NCBI GenBank assembly: GCA_038142205.1
Contig: JAYQJO010000001.1
Span: 1,240,001-1,304,000 of the forward strand
Direction: 5' to 3'
Origin: UBA7359 sp038142205
Lineage (GTDB): Bacteria > Pseudomonadota > Gammaproteobacteria > Eutrophobiales > Eutrophobiaceae
Length of the DNA stretch: 64,000 nt
The notes beneath the pieces are model-generated. The model did not search any database. It was not told the origin of the DNA and worked only from the letters and a program-made list of their open reading frames with translations. How positions within the stretch are numbered: position 1 is the first letter of the stretch; each line of letters opens with the position of its first letter. Shown here in pieces: positions 1 to 9,116 of this stretch. The translations under genes and the position numbers were made by a program.

Positions 1-92
1 GCATAATAAGCAGGGACACTAGTGAGAGTCAGGAGGATAAGAAGAACGGTCCAAGCTCGCTTGCAAACAAAATCGGCAAATCGTTGTATCAT
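1..92 (-). CDS. RND/MMPL-type exporter, N-terminal fragment (cut by window edge)
   Basis: Only the first 30 or so codons are in the window. They encode MIQRFADFVCKRAWTVLLIL and continue as a hydrophobic first membrane segment, the usual start of an RND-superfamily (MMPL-like) exporter. The start codon overlaps the stop of the upstream YCF48 gene (ATGA at 89-92), so the two are probably translationally coupled. In several marine gammaproteobacteria an exporter of this kind is linked to YCF48 and DUF1329 genes; that context, rather than the short sequence, drives the name. Family assignment is tentative because the body of the gene is missing. Confidence 0.5.
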   Translation of the reverse strand, partial: MIQRFADFVCKRAWTVLLILLTLTSVPAYY

Positions 93-1288
93 TTTTCATC
101 TCCCCAACGGTTTGTCACTAATTTCACATTCTTTGAAGACGCGAGATTAAAATCCGGTACATATGTCATCTCTTTTAAACTTCCAGATACTACAAGACCG
201 CGTATTCCAGGTGACCATATCGTTCCGTTTGGTGTAATAGCGACGCCACCCAACCAGATATAAGCAAGCGGAAAGCTAGCTTCCGTTTTCAGCTCACTCA
301 CTATTGCGCCGTTAACTTTCAACATCGTTGATTTACCTGCCACAATCGCCTCACCATTATCGGACATGGCAATATCAAAAAGATGTTCATTCGTATTCGA
401 TTCAATTTTTTCTATATGATACTCAATCTCACTCGTCGGTAATTGTTCAACCATAGAGGGAATGTATTCTTTTTTGAGTCGTTTCGCTTTTGCCCGAGCT
501 TTCTTTTCTTTTTTTGCCGCATCTTTCAAGAGCTTTGCTGCAATCTCTTCACGTTGTTCATCTGTTGCAATACTCAACTGCGCGATATTGCCATCAAGCC
601 CGACAACATAAGCTCTATCACCTACACCAGAAATAGCTAACCAGGTGGTTTTATATTCATTAGGGGAGACTAACCAGGTAACTCCAGCATTTTCGGTATG
701 TGCAATGGTGCCGAACTCACCCACCAAAATGGCATTGTTAGCATCTTTCGCGTAGATACCATGTAATCTCGGTTTATCACGTCCAATAAAGCCAAGTAGA
801 TTTTGTTGTTGCCATGAGTGACCCCCGTCACTGGTATGCCAGATACCTGTATTATGCCCAACTATCCAACCATTGTTTTCATCCACAAAATCAATGTCTC
901 TCAAATAGATGCCTGGGATTTCCTTTTGAACTTCCCAGGTTTGTCCTGCATCTGAGGTATGAAAAATTGAACCACGATGACCTACAGCCCAACCCGTATT
1001 CTCATTGACAAATGAAAGTCTACGAATAAGTTCATTTCGACCTATATAAAATGCATCCCAGTTTTTACCGCCATCTTTCGTGCGTAAAACAGTGCCGCTA
1101 TATCCTGCAATAAAACCAACATCATTATTTACAAACTCTACGGCATAGAGATTATCTGGCCAAAAACGATGGAAATTGCCTGGTTCTGCCTCATTTTGAG
1201 AGAAGGTAACCACTGGAGATAAAAATATCAGAACCAGGCAAATAAACCGTATTATAAAGTATGATTGATTTGAATATGTATGTTGCAA
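89..1288 (-). CDS. YCF48 (BNR-like) repeat exported protein
   Basis: The 399-residue product has a hydrophobic signal sequence (about residues 10-30) and at least four YCF48/BNR-like blades, each with a V/I-G-x-x-G-x-I/V-x-x-T-x-x-G-G-x-x-W pattern (near residues 58-77, 99-118, 140-159 and 185-204). These form a beta-propeller related to plant HCF136. A lysine/alanine-rich, probably coiled-coil insertion (near 243-275) interrupts the propeller, which is unusual. The protein should act in the periplasm. Its stop codon overlaps the start of the exporter gene, and a DUF1329 gene lies divergently upstream, so a shared role in envelope transport is likely but unproven. The exact substrate is unknown. 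Confidence 0.75.
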   Translation of the reverse strand: MQHTYSNQSYFIIRFICLVLIFLSPVVTFSQNEAEPGNFHRFWPDNLYAVEFVNNDVGFIAGYSGTVLRTKDGGKNWDAFYIGRNELIRRLSFVNENTGWAVGHRGSIFHTSDAGQTWEVQKEIPGIYLRDIDFVDENNGWIVGHNTGIWHTSDGGHSWQQQNLLGFIGRDKPRLHGIYAKDANNAILVGEFGTIAHTENAGVTWLVSPNEYKTTWLAISGVGDRAYVVGLDGNIAQLSIATDEQREEIAAKLLKDAAKKEKKARAKAKRLKKEYIPSMVEQLPTSEIEYHIEKIESNTNEHLFDIAMSDNGEAIVAGKSTMLKVNGAIVSELKTEASFPLAYIWLGGVAITPNGTIWSPGIRGLVVSGSLKEMTYVPDFNLASSKNVKLVTNRWGDEK

Positions 1289-1563
1289 AATGGCTCCACA
1301 AACTTAAAGCAAAAATACGAAGATATTATTTTTTTTAATTCTAGCACTTTGTATGCCACTCTATTTTTATGATTAATTTCAATATATTACTTAAATTTCT
1401 ATATTATTTTTTATTATAATTTTATCATATCATTAATTAGACTGCCTTCTTAAACAAGCGTCAACTTTTGATCACTAATTGCTATTATGTGATTAGGTAT
1501 ACTTAGGTTATCAAATTTAATCTGTTACTCTACAATTTACCTTTAATTTAATGGATTGCAGAT
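1289..1563. promoter_or_regulatory. AT-rich divergent intergenic region between YCF48 and DUF1329 genes
   Basis: This 275-base gap separates two divergent genes and must hold both promoters. It is strongly AT-rich, with several T/A tracts around 1320-1440. I see no convincing operator, riboswitch or small ORF in it, and no single promoter stands out. Confidence 0.35.
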
Positions 1564-2972
1564 TTGATGAACCAATATTTATTATCTCTTTGTATCTTGC
1601 TTATTTGGTCAGTTTCAGTCACTGCTGACACGAATAAAGCGCTGGACGAATGGCGCACTTTTTCAGAAAAAACAGGAAATTCGAATCATGCTAAATGGGT
1701 CGAAGAGATTTCTAAACCAGAAGCAATTGAACTAGCCAAACGCTGGAAAACGCTACGAGGTTATGATGCACATGACTTGATTGCTGAAGTTGATCTACCA
1801 GCAGATCTCAAAGCCGGTTTAACTATTAAAAAATCAGATGCCACTAATTTTCCATGGTTAAAAAAATACATGGCAGATGAGATGTATCGGGCGTTATCTA
1901 CAAAAGAAGGGTATATAAACTCTATAACGATAGTTCCAACAAATACTTATTACATGCATGCTGGCGTATTAAGTGCGACACAAACTATGCTTGATAATGG
2001 CATTGTCCCTAAGACAGACGCTAGCAGCACGTTGCTAAACCCTGATGGCACGGTTACCTTGCTAAATAATGAAACCGCTAGCGCTATTCCTTACCTGCAT
2101 CCCAAAAATGGTTTGGAACTGAACTGGTCCTATGTTGCGCATGGCGTGGGCACAGAAACATTATACTTTGATCCGATTCAAGCAAACGCATGTGATGCTA
2201 ATGGAAAAATAGATCGTGAATATACTGCTGTCATGTGGTGGCAGAAATTTCACGGCAGATCACAGATTGGAGATGAAAAAGAAGTATTTGGCATGGAAGA
2301 ATTTATTGAAGGGGATCAATCTTTGCGCAATCACCTTATGACGTCCGTGGTTTTACTGGTGTCAGGCTTCGCTATGGTGATGGCACAAAATCTGATGATT
2401 TTAAAATATATTTACCCGCCACAAATCGAACTCGCACTTTAACCGGGACAGATTCGCAAGATCCAATGTGGGCTGGACTTGAAATATCATGGGATGATTG
2501 GCGAGCCTATTGGGGGAAAACGAATATAGATCAATTTGAGTACAAGCTACTTGGTGAAACACTCATTCTTGCATCCCCGGAGGTCGGTTATGTTTATGAT
2601 TCAAGAAAATTAACCGATTCAGGATGCAAAATAGAATCGATGGAACTGGAACTGCGTCCCGTTTGGATATTGGAGATCACTGATAAAACCGGTGCTTATC
2701 AATATAAAAAGCGTACAACTTACATTGATAAAGAATTTTATTACATGCAGTACCATGTGACGACAGATCAACGTGATAATGTATTTCGAACCTGGGAAGA
2801 TAGTCGCGCCTGGCGACCTTCCGATGGTGATTCCCAATGGCGACATATTACCATCCACAACGAAATGAATAACCGAATCAATATCATCGATGCCACGGCT
2901 GTATGGGAAGGCCGTGCAGAAGAAGTAACCGAAGAGCAATTTGATGTTGATCAATTACGCGACTATCAATAA
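1564..2972 (+). CDS. DUF1329 outer-membrane lipoprotein-sorting-like protein (frameshifted)
   Basis: The gene is read in two frames: 1564 to about 2314, then about 2310 to 2972. Adding one G to the GGGG run at 2311-2314 restores a continuous product of about 469 residues through GGSIFAQSPYDVRG, matching the DUF1329 core (PYDVRG, YLP, W-DDW). Residues 1-21 are a signal peptide. DUF1329 proteins have a LolA/LppX-like fold and are often encoded with YCF48 proteins and RND exporters, where a lipid or hydrophobic-compound carrier role in the periplasm is presumed. As the break sits in a homopolymer, a sequencing indel is more likely than a pseudogene. The second half also keeps the conserved C-terminal YKKRTTYIDKEFYYM segment. 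Confidence 0.75.
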
Positions 2973-2999
2973 CGTTACGTTTAATAACCTAACCTTAAA

Positions 3000-3980
3000 A
3001 TGAAAAAAACCAATGCCTCGGTAATTCACAAAACTGGAGGCCCTGAAGTTTTCAAGTTTGATGAAGTTAATCTTCCTTCTCCAAACAAAGATGAAGTGAT
3101 CATCCGTCATACTGCAATAGGTGTAAATTATCTTGATACCTATTACCGCTCCGGATTATACCCTATCGACTTACCGGCAATTTTGGGAGATGAGGGTGTC
3201 GGGATTATTACAAAAACTGGTAAGGGCGTTACTGACTTTAATATCGGTGACCGAGTCGCCTACCCTGCTTGTAGTGGTGGTGGTTACGCTGAGACACGTG
3301 TAATAAGTAGCAAGCATATTGTTCCAGTACCTGAAACAATTACAGATGAAATAGTTGCGGCAAGTTTATTACGTGGAATGACTGTAGAGTATCTAGTGCG
3401 TCGCTTATATCAAATAAAATCGGGCGACACGATTCTTGTACACGCAGCCGCAGGAGGAGTGGGTTTAATATTATGTCAATGGGCCAAACATTTGGGTGCA
3501 ACGGTCATTGGAACTGTTAGCACTGAAAGTAAGGCAAGAATTGCTGCTGAACATGGCTGCGATTTTCCCATTATTTATACCGAAGTAGATTTTGTTAAAG
3601 AGGTTAAAGAAATTACCAAAGAAAAAATGGTCGATGTTGTTTATGACGGCATTGGCAAAAAAACGTTCATGGACTCTCTTGATTGTTTGCGACCAAGAGG
3701 ATTGATGGTAAGTTTTGGCAATGCTTCCGGCAAACCTGAGCCAATTGATGTGCTGGAACTGGCAAAAAGAGGTTCTTTATTTGTTACACGACCAACATTA
3801 TTTGAATACGCCAGAAAACAATCAGAATTACTCGCTGGAGCAAAAGCTTATTTTAATATGCTTGAGCAGGGCATCATTAAAATAACAATTGGTAAGCGCT
3901 TTCCTTTAAGAGCTGCCTCTGAAGCGCATCAATACCTGCAAGATAGAAACCAAATCGGCGCACCTATTTTATTACCTTAA
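3000..3980 (+). CDS. qor: NADPH:quinone oxidoreductase (zeta-crystallin type)
   Basis: The 326-residue product is a full-length zinc-independent medium-chain dehydrogenase: an N-terminal GroES-like domain (to about residue 120) and a Rossmann fold with the nucleotide-binding motif HAAAGGVG at 148-155. It lacks the zinc ligands of alcohol dehydrogenases and matches the Qor family in length and motif order. Qor enzymes reduce quinones in the cytosol with NADPH. It starts 27 bases after the DUF1329 gene on the same strand and may be co-transcribed, but there is no clear functional tie. No strong Shine-Dalgarno precedes the ATG. The family call is firm; the substrate is not known. Confidence 0.88.
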   Translation: MKKTNASVIHKTGGPEVFKFDEVNLPSPNKDEVIIRHTAIGVNYLDTYYRSGLYPIDLPAILGDEGVGIITKTGKGVTDFNIGDRVAYPACSGGGYAETRVISSKHIVPVPETITDEIVAASLLRGMTVEYLVRRLYQIKSGDTILVHAAAGGVGLILCQWAKHLGATVIGTVSTESKARIAAEHGCDFPIIYTEVDFVKEVKEITKEKMVDVVYDGIGKKTFMDSLDCLRPRGLMVSFGNASGKPEPIDVLELAKRGSLFVTRPTLFEYARKQSELLAGAKAYFNMLEQGIIKITIGKRFPLRAASEAHQYLQDRNQIGAPILLP

Positions 3981-4162
3981 CTGCTGATGTGAGTGCGATA
4001 GTGTTTACTATGATCAAATATAATTTATTAACTTAACCAGCTGAGCTACGCGCCTATATAATTATCTCGGACATCTAATTATTGTCCTTAAATAAAGGCG
4101 GCATAGAATACAAAATTGCAGATAAAATACAACGTATATTTAATTATTGATTTTATCCTAAC
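3981..4162. other. Intergenic scar region holding a tRNA fragment
   Basis: This gap between qor and the gmd remnant is AT-rich and has no ORF worth reporting. Its one recognisable element is the tRNA 5' fragment at 4029-4053. Together with the gmd remnant it looks like a decayed recombination junction. Confidence 0.4.
4029..4053 (-). repeat. 5' tRNA fragment (Met/Ile-like acceptor and D-arm)
   Basis: On the minus strand this reads GGCGCGTAGCTCAGCTGGTT and then AAGTT. This is the canonical start of a tRNA: 5' acceptor strand, the T8-A9-G-C-T-C D-stem and the GG of the D-loop. The sequence beyond it does not form an anticodon arm or T-arm, so it is a truncated copy and not a functional gene. 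The acceptor/D-arm resembles elongator tRNA-Met of gammaproteobacteria. Partial tRNAs of this kind commonly mark old integration or recombination junctions, and this one lies beside the gmd remnant. Confidence 0.55.
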
Positions 4163-4455
4163 TTACTTTTTTAAATCCGATTGAACCATATCATTGACCA
4201 ATTCTTCACAAAGAGGCTTTTATATTTCCAACTAAGCTCTTTTTTGCTATAGATGGCTATCCTAGCAACGTTTCAACCTCAGTAGGAAGGTAATAACAAG
4301 AATCTATTTCTATTAAAGCGCGATATATTCCATATGGCTCACGATAGCTTACAGTTATCCAGTACGTGTAAATTTTTGCCGCGTCTATTTAGAAACTCAG
4401 CTAATAAAACACCATCTTATTCGGCGACTACTGCAATCAATGCACGTTTACTCAT
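4163..4455 (-). pseudogene. gmd: gmd remnant (GDP-mannose 4,6-dehydratase), internally deleted
   Basis: From 4455 leftward the sequence reads MSKRALIAVVAE, stop, DGVLLAEFLNRRG. This matches the Gmd N-terminus (MSKRALITGVTGQDGxYLAEFL) with point mutations and a nonsense codon. After a large deletion the rest matches the Gmd C-terminus: PTEVETLLG, then, across a stop and a frameshift, AKKELSW and EELVNDMVQSDLKK, ending at a TAA at 4163-4165. About 290 bp remain of a gene of roughly 1.1 kb. It lies directly downstream of fcl, the next enzyme of the GDP-fucose pathway, so a gmd-fcl pair once stood here. Unlike other breaks in the window, this is genuine decay. Confidence 0.8.
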
Positions 4456-4478
4456 TAAACAATCATTCCTCATAAAAT

Positions 4479-5425
4479 TTACATTCTTACTATGTCGTTA
4501 TTATTAGTAAACCATTCATAATATTTTTCCAATCCTTCGCGAAGTTTAAATTTGGCTGTCCACCCAATCTTTGTAAGTTTGCTAACATCTAGTACTTTTC
4601 TAGGCATACCGTCAGGTTTAGTGTTATCAAAAACTAATTCACCTTGATAACCAATACATTCTTTTACTCTGTAAGCAAAATCTTTTATTGAAATATCCGT
4701 CCCAGTGCCAATATTTATATGAGAATCATCTGAATAATGTTTCATTAAAAATACTAAAGCATCCGCCAAATCATCCACATATAGGAATTCACGTTTAGGT
4801 TTCCCCGAACCCCACACAATACATTCTTTTTCATCATTAATTTTTGCATTATGAAATCGTGATAATAATGCCGCTGGCACATGCGAATTTTCAGGATGAA
4901 AATTATCACCGGGCCCAAATAAGTTTGTCGGCATTGCGGAAATGAAATCGACACCATATTGCCGTCTATATGATTGACATAGCTTAATACCTGCTATTTT
5001 GGCTATGGCATACCATTCGTTAGTAGGTTCAAGTTCGCCTGTTAGTAATGCATCCTCCGTGACAGGTTGTGTCGCATTTCTTGGATAGATACAAGAAGCT
5101 CCTAAAAACAACAGCTTTTCTACATCATTAATAATGCATTATGTATAAGATTAGTTTCGATCATCAAATTGTCATAAAGAAACTCAGCGGGATAATGACT
5201 ATTCGCATATATTCCGCCTACCTTTGCAGCAGCGATAATTACCACATCTGGTTTATTTTTCTTTAACCATTTTGATACAGAATGACCATCTCTTAAATCC
5301 AGTTTATCTTTAGTTACAGTTAGAATTTCACAATCTTCACTATTTAATCTGTTAATAATTGCACTTCCCACCATTCCATTATGACCTGCAATCCATACGC
5401 GCTTGTTTTTTAATTCATAAATCAT
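4479..5425 (-). pseudogene. fcl: GDP-L-fucose synthase, broken by one frameshift
   Basis: Residues 1-101 are read from 5425 and the rest from about 5130 to 4479 in another frame. Inserting one A near 5128-5132 joins them as NALLNDVEKLLFLGASCIYP, the conserved Fcl sequence. The N-terminus has the Rossmann motif GHNGMVGSA and the catalytic Tyr-Lys pair is present in NEWYAIAKIAG. Fcl converts GDP-4-keto-6-deoxymannose to GDP-L-fucose. The upstream step, Gmd, survives only as a remnant next to this gene, so the enzyme would have no local substrate even if the frameshift were a sequencing error. I therefore call it a probable pseudogene, with the reservation that its single indel is like others in the window. 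Confidence 0.65.
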
Positions 5426-5453
5426 CCAATCACCAACTGATTCTTAACAATTA

Positions 5454-7475
5454 TTAACCTGCAATGTTACCACCAGTTCCTAACTGTTGGTTATGAATTA
5501 ATTTTATTTCATCCCGTAACTTCGCGGCAGCTTCGAAATCCAGATCTCGTGCGTGTTGATACATTTGTTCTTCCAGTTTTTTGATTTTTTTCATCATCAT
5601 TTCAGGTGACATTGCATCATACTTGGCACTATCTTCAGCTACTTTTTTATAGGCATTACTGATTGTTTGCCTATCAGTGTATGCGCCTTCCATAATATCC
5701 GTTATGGCTTTTTTTATACCTTTTGGAACGATACCATTTTCCTTATTAAAGCTAATCTGTTTCTCACGTCGCCGTACTGTTTCATTAATCGCATACTTCA
5801 TTGAATCTGTTATTTTGTCAGCATATAAAATGGCTTTGCCATTTAGATTTCTTGCGCCACGACCTATGGTTTGAATTAATGTCGTTCCCGATCTTAGGAA
5901 ACCTTCTTTATCTGCATCTAATATCGCGACAAGAGAGACCTCAGGCATATCCAGACCTTCTCTAAGCAGGTTAATACCGACCAGTACATCAAACTCACCT
6001 TTGCGAAGGTCGCGAATGATTTCGACACGTTCAACTGTGTCAATATCTGAGTGTAAATAACGTATTCGCACGCCATGTTCAGAAAGGTATTCAGTTAAGT
6101 CTTCTGACATACGTTTTGTTAGCGTTGTGATCAGAACTCTTTCATCAATAGCCACGCGTTTATTAATCTCTGATAAAACATCATCGACTTGTGTTGTTAC
6201 CGGGCGCACTTCAATTTCAGGATCCAGTAGACCTGTAGGGCGAACTACTTGCTCCACTACTTGATCAGCATGTTCACCTTCGTATTTACCCGGTGTTGCT
6301 GAAGTGAAAATCATTTGTGGCGCGAGTTTTTCGAACTCTTCAAACCGTAAAGGGCGATTATCCAGTGCAGAAGGTAATCTGAAACCATATTCGACTAGGT
6401 TCTCTTTGCGTGCGCGATCACCTCGATACATCGCGCCTAACTGAGGAATAGTCACATGGCTTTCATCGACAACCAATAGGGCATCATCAGGCAGGTAATC
6501 AAACAATGTCGGTGGTGGTTCACCGGCTTCGCGACCGGATAGATAACGAGAATAGTTTTCGATGCCAGAGCAATAACCTATCTCATTGATCATTTCGATA
6601 TCAAAGCGCGTTCGTTGCTCCAGTCGTTGCGCTTCGACTAATTTATTCAGAGACTCCAGTTGTTCCAGCCTCTCTTTCAATTCAACTTTAATCTTTTCCA
6701 CAGCATCAATCAGAATTTGTCGTTCTGTTACATAATGCGTTTTCGGATGTATTGTGATTCGAGGAAGTTTTCGTAAAACTTCACCGGTTAAAGGATCAAA
6801 CTGGCTTATCGATTCAATCTCATCATCAAATAGTTCGACACGAACGGCTTCTCGATCAGATTCAGCAGGAAAAATATCAACCACTTCGCCTCTAACTCGA
6901 AATGTACCTCGGTGCAGTTCCACATCATTGCGCGCATATTGAATTTCAGCTAAGCGTCGCAACAGTTTTCTTTGGTCAATTAAATCACCACGACTTAGGT
7001 GTAGCACCATTTTTAAATATCTATCCGGATCACCTAAGCCATAAATAGCAGAAACTGTCGCAACAATAATAGTATCCCTACGCTCTAAAATAGCCTTTGT
7101 TGCAGACAAACGCATTTGTTCAATATGTTCATTTACAGACGCATCTTTTTCGATGTAGGTATCGGAACTCGGGACATAGGCTTCAGGCTGATAATAATCA
7201 TAATAAGAGACAAAGTATTCAACAGCATTATTTGGAAAAAACTCACGCATTTCACCATAGAGTTGGGCGGCTAGCGTCTTATTTGGAGCCAAAATCATTG
7301 TTGGGCGCTGTTGCTCTTGAATGACATTGGCCATGGTAAATGTCTTACCCGACCCCGTCACACCCAGCAGCGTTTGATAGGCCAGACCATCACCTAAACC
7401 TTCAATGAGGCTTTTAATTGCGACAGGCTGGTCGCCTGCAGGAACGTAGTTCGAAATTAGTGCAAATTCTTTCAT
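5454..7475 (-). CDS. uvrB: UvrABC system protein B (excision nuclease helicase subunit)
   Basis: The 673-residue protein is complete and typical of UvrB in length. The Walker A motif GVTGSGKT lies at 38-45, the beta-hairpin used for damage verification (YYDYYQPEAY) near 91-100, and the C-terminal UVR domain that contacts UvrA/UvrC at about 630-662 (LEEQMYQHARDLDFEAAAKL). Helicase motifs V and VI are intact (GINLLREGLDMPEV, QTIGRGARN). UvrB loads at DNA lesions with UvrA and then recruits UvrC in nucleotide excision repair. It is divergent from aspC with 74 bases between them. Recognition is essentially certain. Confidence 0.98.
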   Translation of the reverse strand: MKEFALISNYVPAGDQPVAIKSLIEGLGDGLAYQTLLGVTGSGKTFTMANVIQEQQRPTMILAPNKTLAAQLYGEMREFFPNNAVEYFVSYYDYYQPEAYVPSSDTYIEKDASVNEHIEQMRLSATKAILERRDTIIVATVSAIYGLGDPDRYLKMVLHLSRGDLIDQRKLLRRLAEIQYARNDVELHRGTFRVRGEVVDIFPAESDREAVRVELFDDEIESISQFDPLTGEVLRKLPRITIHPKTHYVTERQILIDAVEKIKVELKERLEQLESLNKLVEAQRLEQRTRFDIEMINEIGYCSGIENYSRYLSGREAGEPPPTLFDYLPDDALLVVDESHVTIPQLGAMYRGDRARKENLVEYGFRLPSALDNRPLRFEEFEKLAPQMIFTSATPGKYEGEHADQVVEQVVRPTGLLDPEIEVRPVTTQVDDVLSEINKRVAIDERVLITTLTKRMSEDLTEYLSEHGVRIRYLHSDIDTVERVEIIRDLRKGEFDVLVGINLLREGLDMPEVSLVAILDADKEGFLRSGTTLIQTIGRGARNLNGKAILYADKITDSMKYAINETVRRREKQISFNKENGIVPKGIKKAITDIMEGAYTDRQTISNAYKKVAEDSAKYDAMSPEMMMKKIKKLEEQMYQHARDLDFEAAAKLRDEIKLIHNQQLGTGGNIAG

Positions 7476-7549
7476 TTCTCTATTTAGTCTATTGAGTCTT
7501 TCGAGTATATTACATCGCTTTTATAACAAGCTATTTTAAATCGAAGACA

Positions 7550-8740
7550 ATGTCAGACATATCATTATCACAACGAACACAAAGCATAAAACCCTCCCCT
7601 ACATTAGCAGTAACCGCGCGTGCCGCTGAATTACGTGCTGAAGGGAAAGATATCATTGGCCTTGGTGCTGGAGAGCCAGATTTTGATACGCCGGAACATA
7701 TAAAAGCAGCAGCAATCGAATCACTAAATAAAGGTCAGACCAAATATACTGCGGTCGATGGTACCGTTGAATTAAAAAATGCCATTATTGATAAATTCAA
7801 ACGTGAAAACAATCTTGAATATAACAGTAACCAAGTATTGGTTTCATGTGGCGCAAAACACAGTCTTTATAACTTGTTTCAAGCAATTTTAAATCCTGGC
7901 GATGAAATTATTATTCCAGCACCATATTGGGTATCTTATCCTGATATGGCTAAGCTCGCTGGAGCAGAGCCGGTTATCATCAAAACCAACATTGATGATC
8001 ATTTTAAAATCACACCAAACAAATTACGTGGTGCAATTACTGATAAAACGAGACTGCTTGTTTTTAACAGCCCTTCTAATCCCACTGGTGTGAGTTACAA
8101 TAAAGAAGAGTTAGTGGAACTAGGTAAGGTATTGGTTGAGTTTCCTGACGTACTTATTGTCACTGATGATATTTACGAACATATTCTATGGGGACAAGAT
8201 AAGTTTATTAATATTGTTAATGCCTGCCCTGAACTTTATGACCGAACAATTGTTGTTAATGGTGTCTCTAAAGCCTATTCGATGACAGGCTGGCGTATTG
8301 GTTATGTTGGCGGCCCAGAATCAATCGTTAAAGGCATGAAAAAAATTCAGTCTCAAAGCACATCAAATGCAAGTTCCATGGCTCAGGCTGCAGCTATAGC
8401 CGCTTTAAATGGCCCCCAAACCTATATTGAAGAAAGCACAGGTGTTTTTAAGGAAAGGCATGATTTTGTTTTAACATCGCTGCAACAAATTGACGGCATT
8501 AACTGTATACCTTCTGAAGGAACGTTCTATATCTTTCCTGATATGAATGGATTGATAGAAAGGCTCGATGGTATTTCTAACGATATTGAGTTGGCAGAGT
8601 TCTTTTTGGAAAAAGCAGAAGTGGCGATGGTTCCTGGGTCCGCATTTGGCGCGCCAGGCTGCATGAGAATTTCTTTTGCAACGAGTATGGAAAACCTTGA
8701 AAAGAGCATAGAAAGAATAAAGAAGTCATTGAATGCTTAA
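7550..8740 (+). CDS. aspC: Class I aminotransferase, aspartate/prephenate type
   Basis: The 396-residue product is a full-length fold-type I PLP enzyme. The Schiff-base lysine is K241 in NGVSKAYSMTGWRIGY, with NPTG near 177-180 and the Asp of the VTDDIYEH motif that contacts the pyridine nitrogen. Its motifs fit the subgroup of aspartate aminotransferases (AAT I-gamma) that often also act on prephenate. Cytosolic transamination between aspartate and 2-oxoglutarate is the expected role. The uvrB - aspC - tRNA-Asn order is also found near the O-antigen locus of Pseudomonas, which supports the idea that this is a conserved insertion site for glycan clusters. Confidence 0.92.
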   Translation: MSDISLSQRTQSIKPSPTLAVTARAAELRAEGKDIIGLGAGEPDFDTPEHIKAAAIESLNKGQTKYTAVDGTVELKNAIIDKFKRENNLEYNSNQVLVSCGAKHSLYNLFQAILNPGDEIIIPAPYWVSYPDMAKLAGAEPVIIKTNIDDHFKITPNKLRGAITDKTRLLVFNSPSNPTGVSYNKEELVELGKVLVEFPDVLIVTDDIYEHILWGQDKFINIVNACPELYDRTIVVNGVSKAYSMTGWRIGYVGGPESIVKGMKKIQSQSTSNASSMAQAAAIAALNGPQTYIEESTGVFKERHDFVLTSLQQIDGINCIPSEGTFYIFPDMNGLIERLDGISNDIELAEFFLEKAEVAMVPGSAFGAPGCMRISFATSMENLEKSIERIKKSLNA

Positions 8741-8791
8741 TGATGGTTGACCATACTTATCACCATCAGTAGACTACACACCCTTAGATAT

Positions 8792-8867
8792 TCCCCGGTA
8801 GCTCAGTCGGTAGAGCGGGTGACTGTTAATCACTAGGTCGGCAGTTCGAGCCTGTCCCGGGGAGCCA
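8792..8867 (+). tRNA. tRNA-Asn (anticodon GTT)
   Basis: The 76-base sequence folds into a complete cloverleaf. The acceptor stem is TCCCCGG paired with CCGGGGA, the D-arm is GCTC..GAGC, the anticodon loop is CTGTTAA with GTT at 8825-8827, and the T-loop is TTCGAGC. A discriminator G and genomically encoded CCA (8865-8867) follow. A degenerate copy of its 3' half lies at 10975-11013. Confidence 0.97.
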
Positions 8868-8874
8868 TATAATA

Positions 8875-8904
8875 GCCTTAAAGTAATAACTTTAAGGCTT
8901 TTTT
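8875..8904 (+). terminator. Rho-independent terminator after tRNA-Asn
   Basis: The sequence GCCTTAAAGT, a four-base loop and ACTTTAAGGC form a perfect 10-bp stem, followed by six T. It lies seven bases after the tRNA CCA end. Confidence 0.92.
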
Positions 8905-9116
8905 ATTTCGTTGAGAAATATATAACTATTAAGTTAGTTATCTCTCTGAATCCTATATAACCTGTATTACTATAATCTTTCTAAAACTCTTTTCTAAACC
9001 CATTTCGAAACTGTTAAATATAAAAACAGCATTTAGCCATGCAACAACAAGAGCAAAATATTAGTCTTGAAAAACGAGTAAAAAGTTTAGCTAATTATCT
9101 ATAGAAATTTAATTTA
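8905..9116. other. Intergenic stretch between tRNA-Asn terminator and DUF2779 gene
   Basis: This AT-rich stretch holds no gene I can support. A 21-codon reading frame at 9039-9104 (+) is too short to call, although its start MQQQEQNISLEKRVKSLANY looks protein-like and could be the stub of a lost gene. The stretch lies inside the segment bounded by the two tRNA-Asn sequences. Confidence 0.4.

Noticed and set aside
814..1008. Plus-strand ORF opposite the YCF48 gene
   Set aside because: It mirrors the coding frame of the long minus-strand gene and has no protein-like features.
9039..9104. 21-codon ORF (+) upstream of the DUF2779 end
   Set aside because: Too short, no ribosome-binding site that stands out, and no recognisable family.
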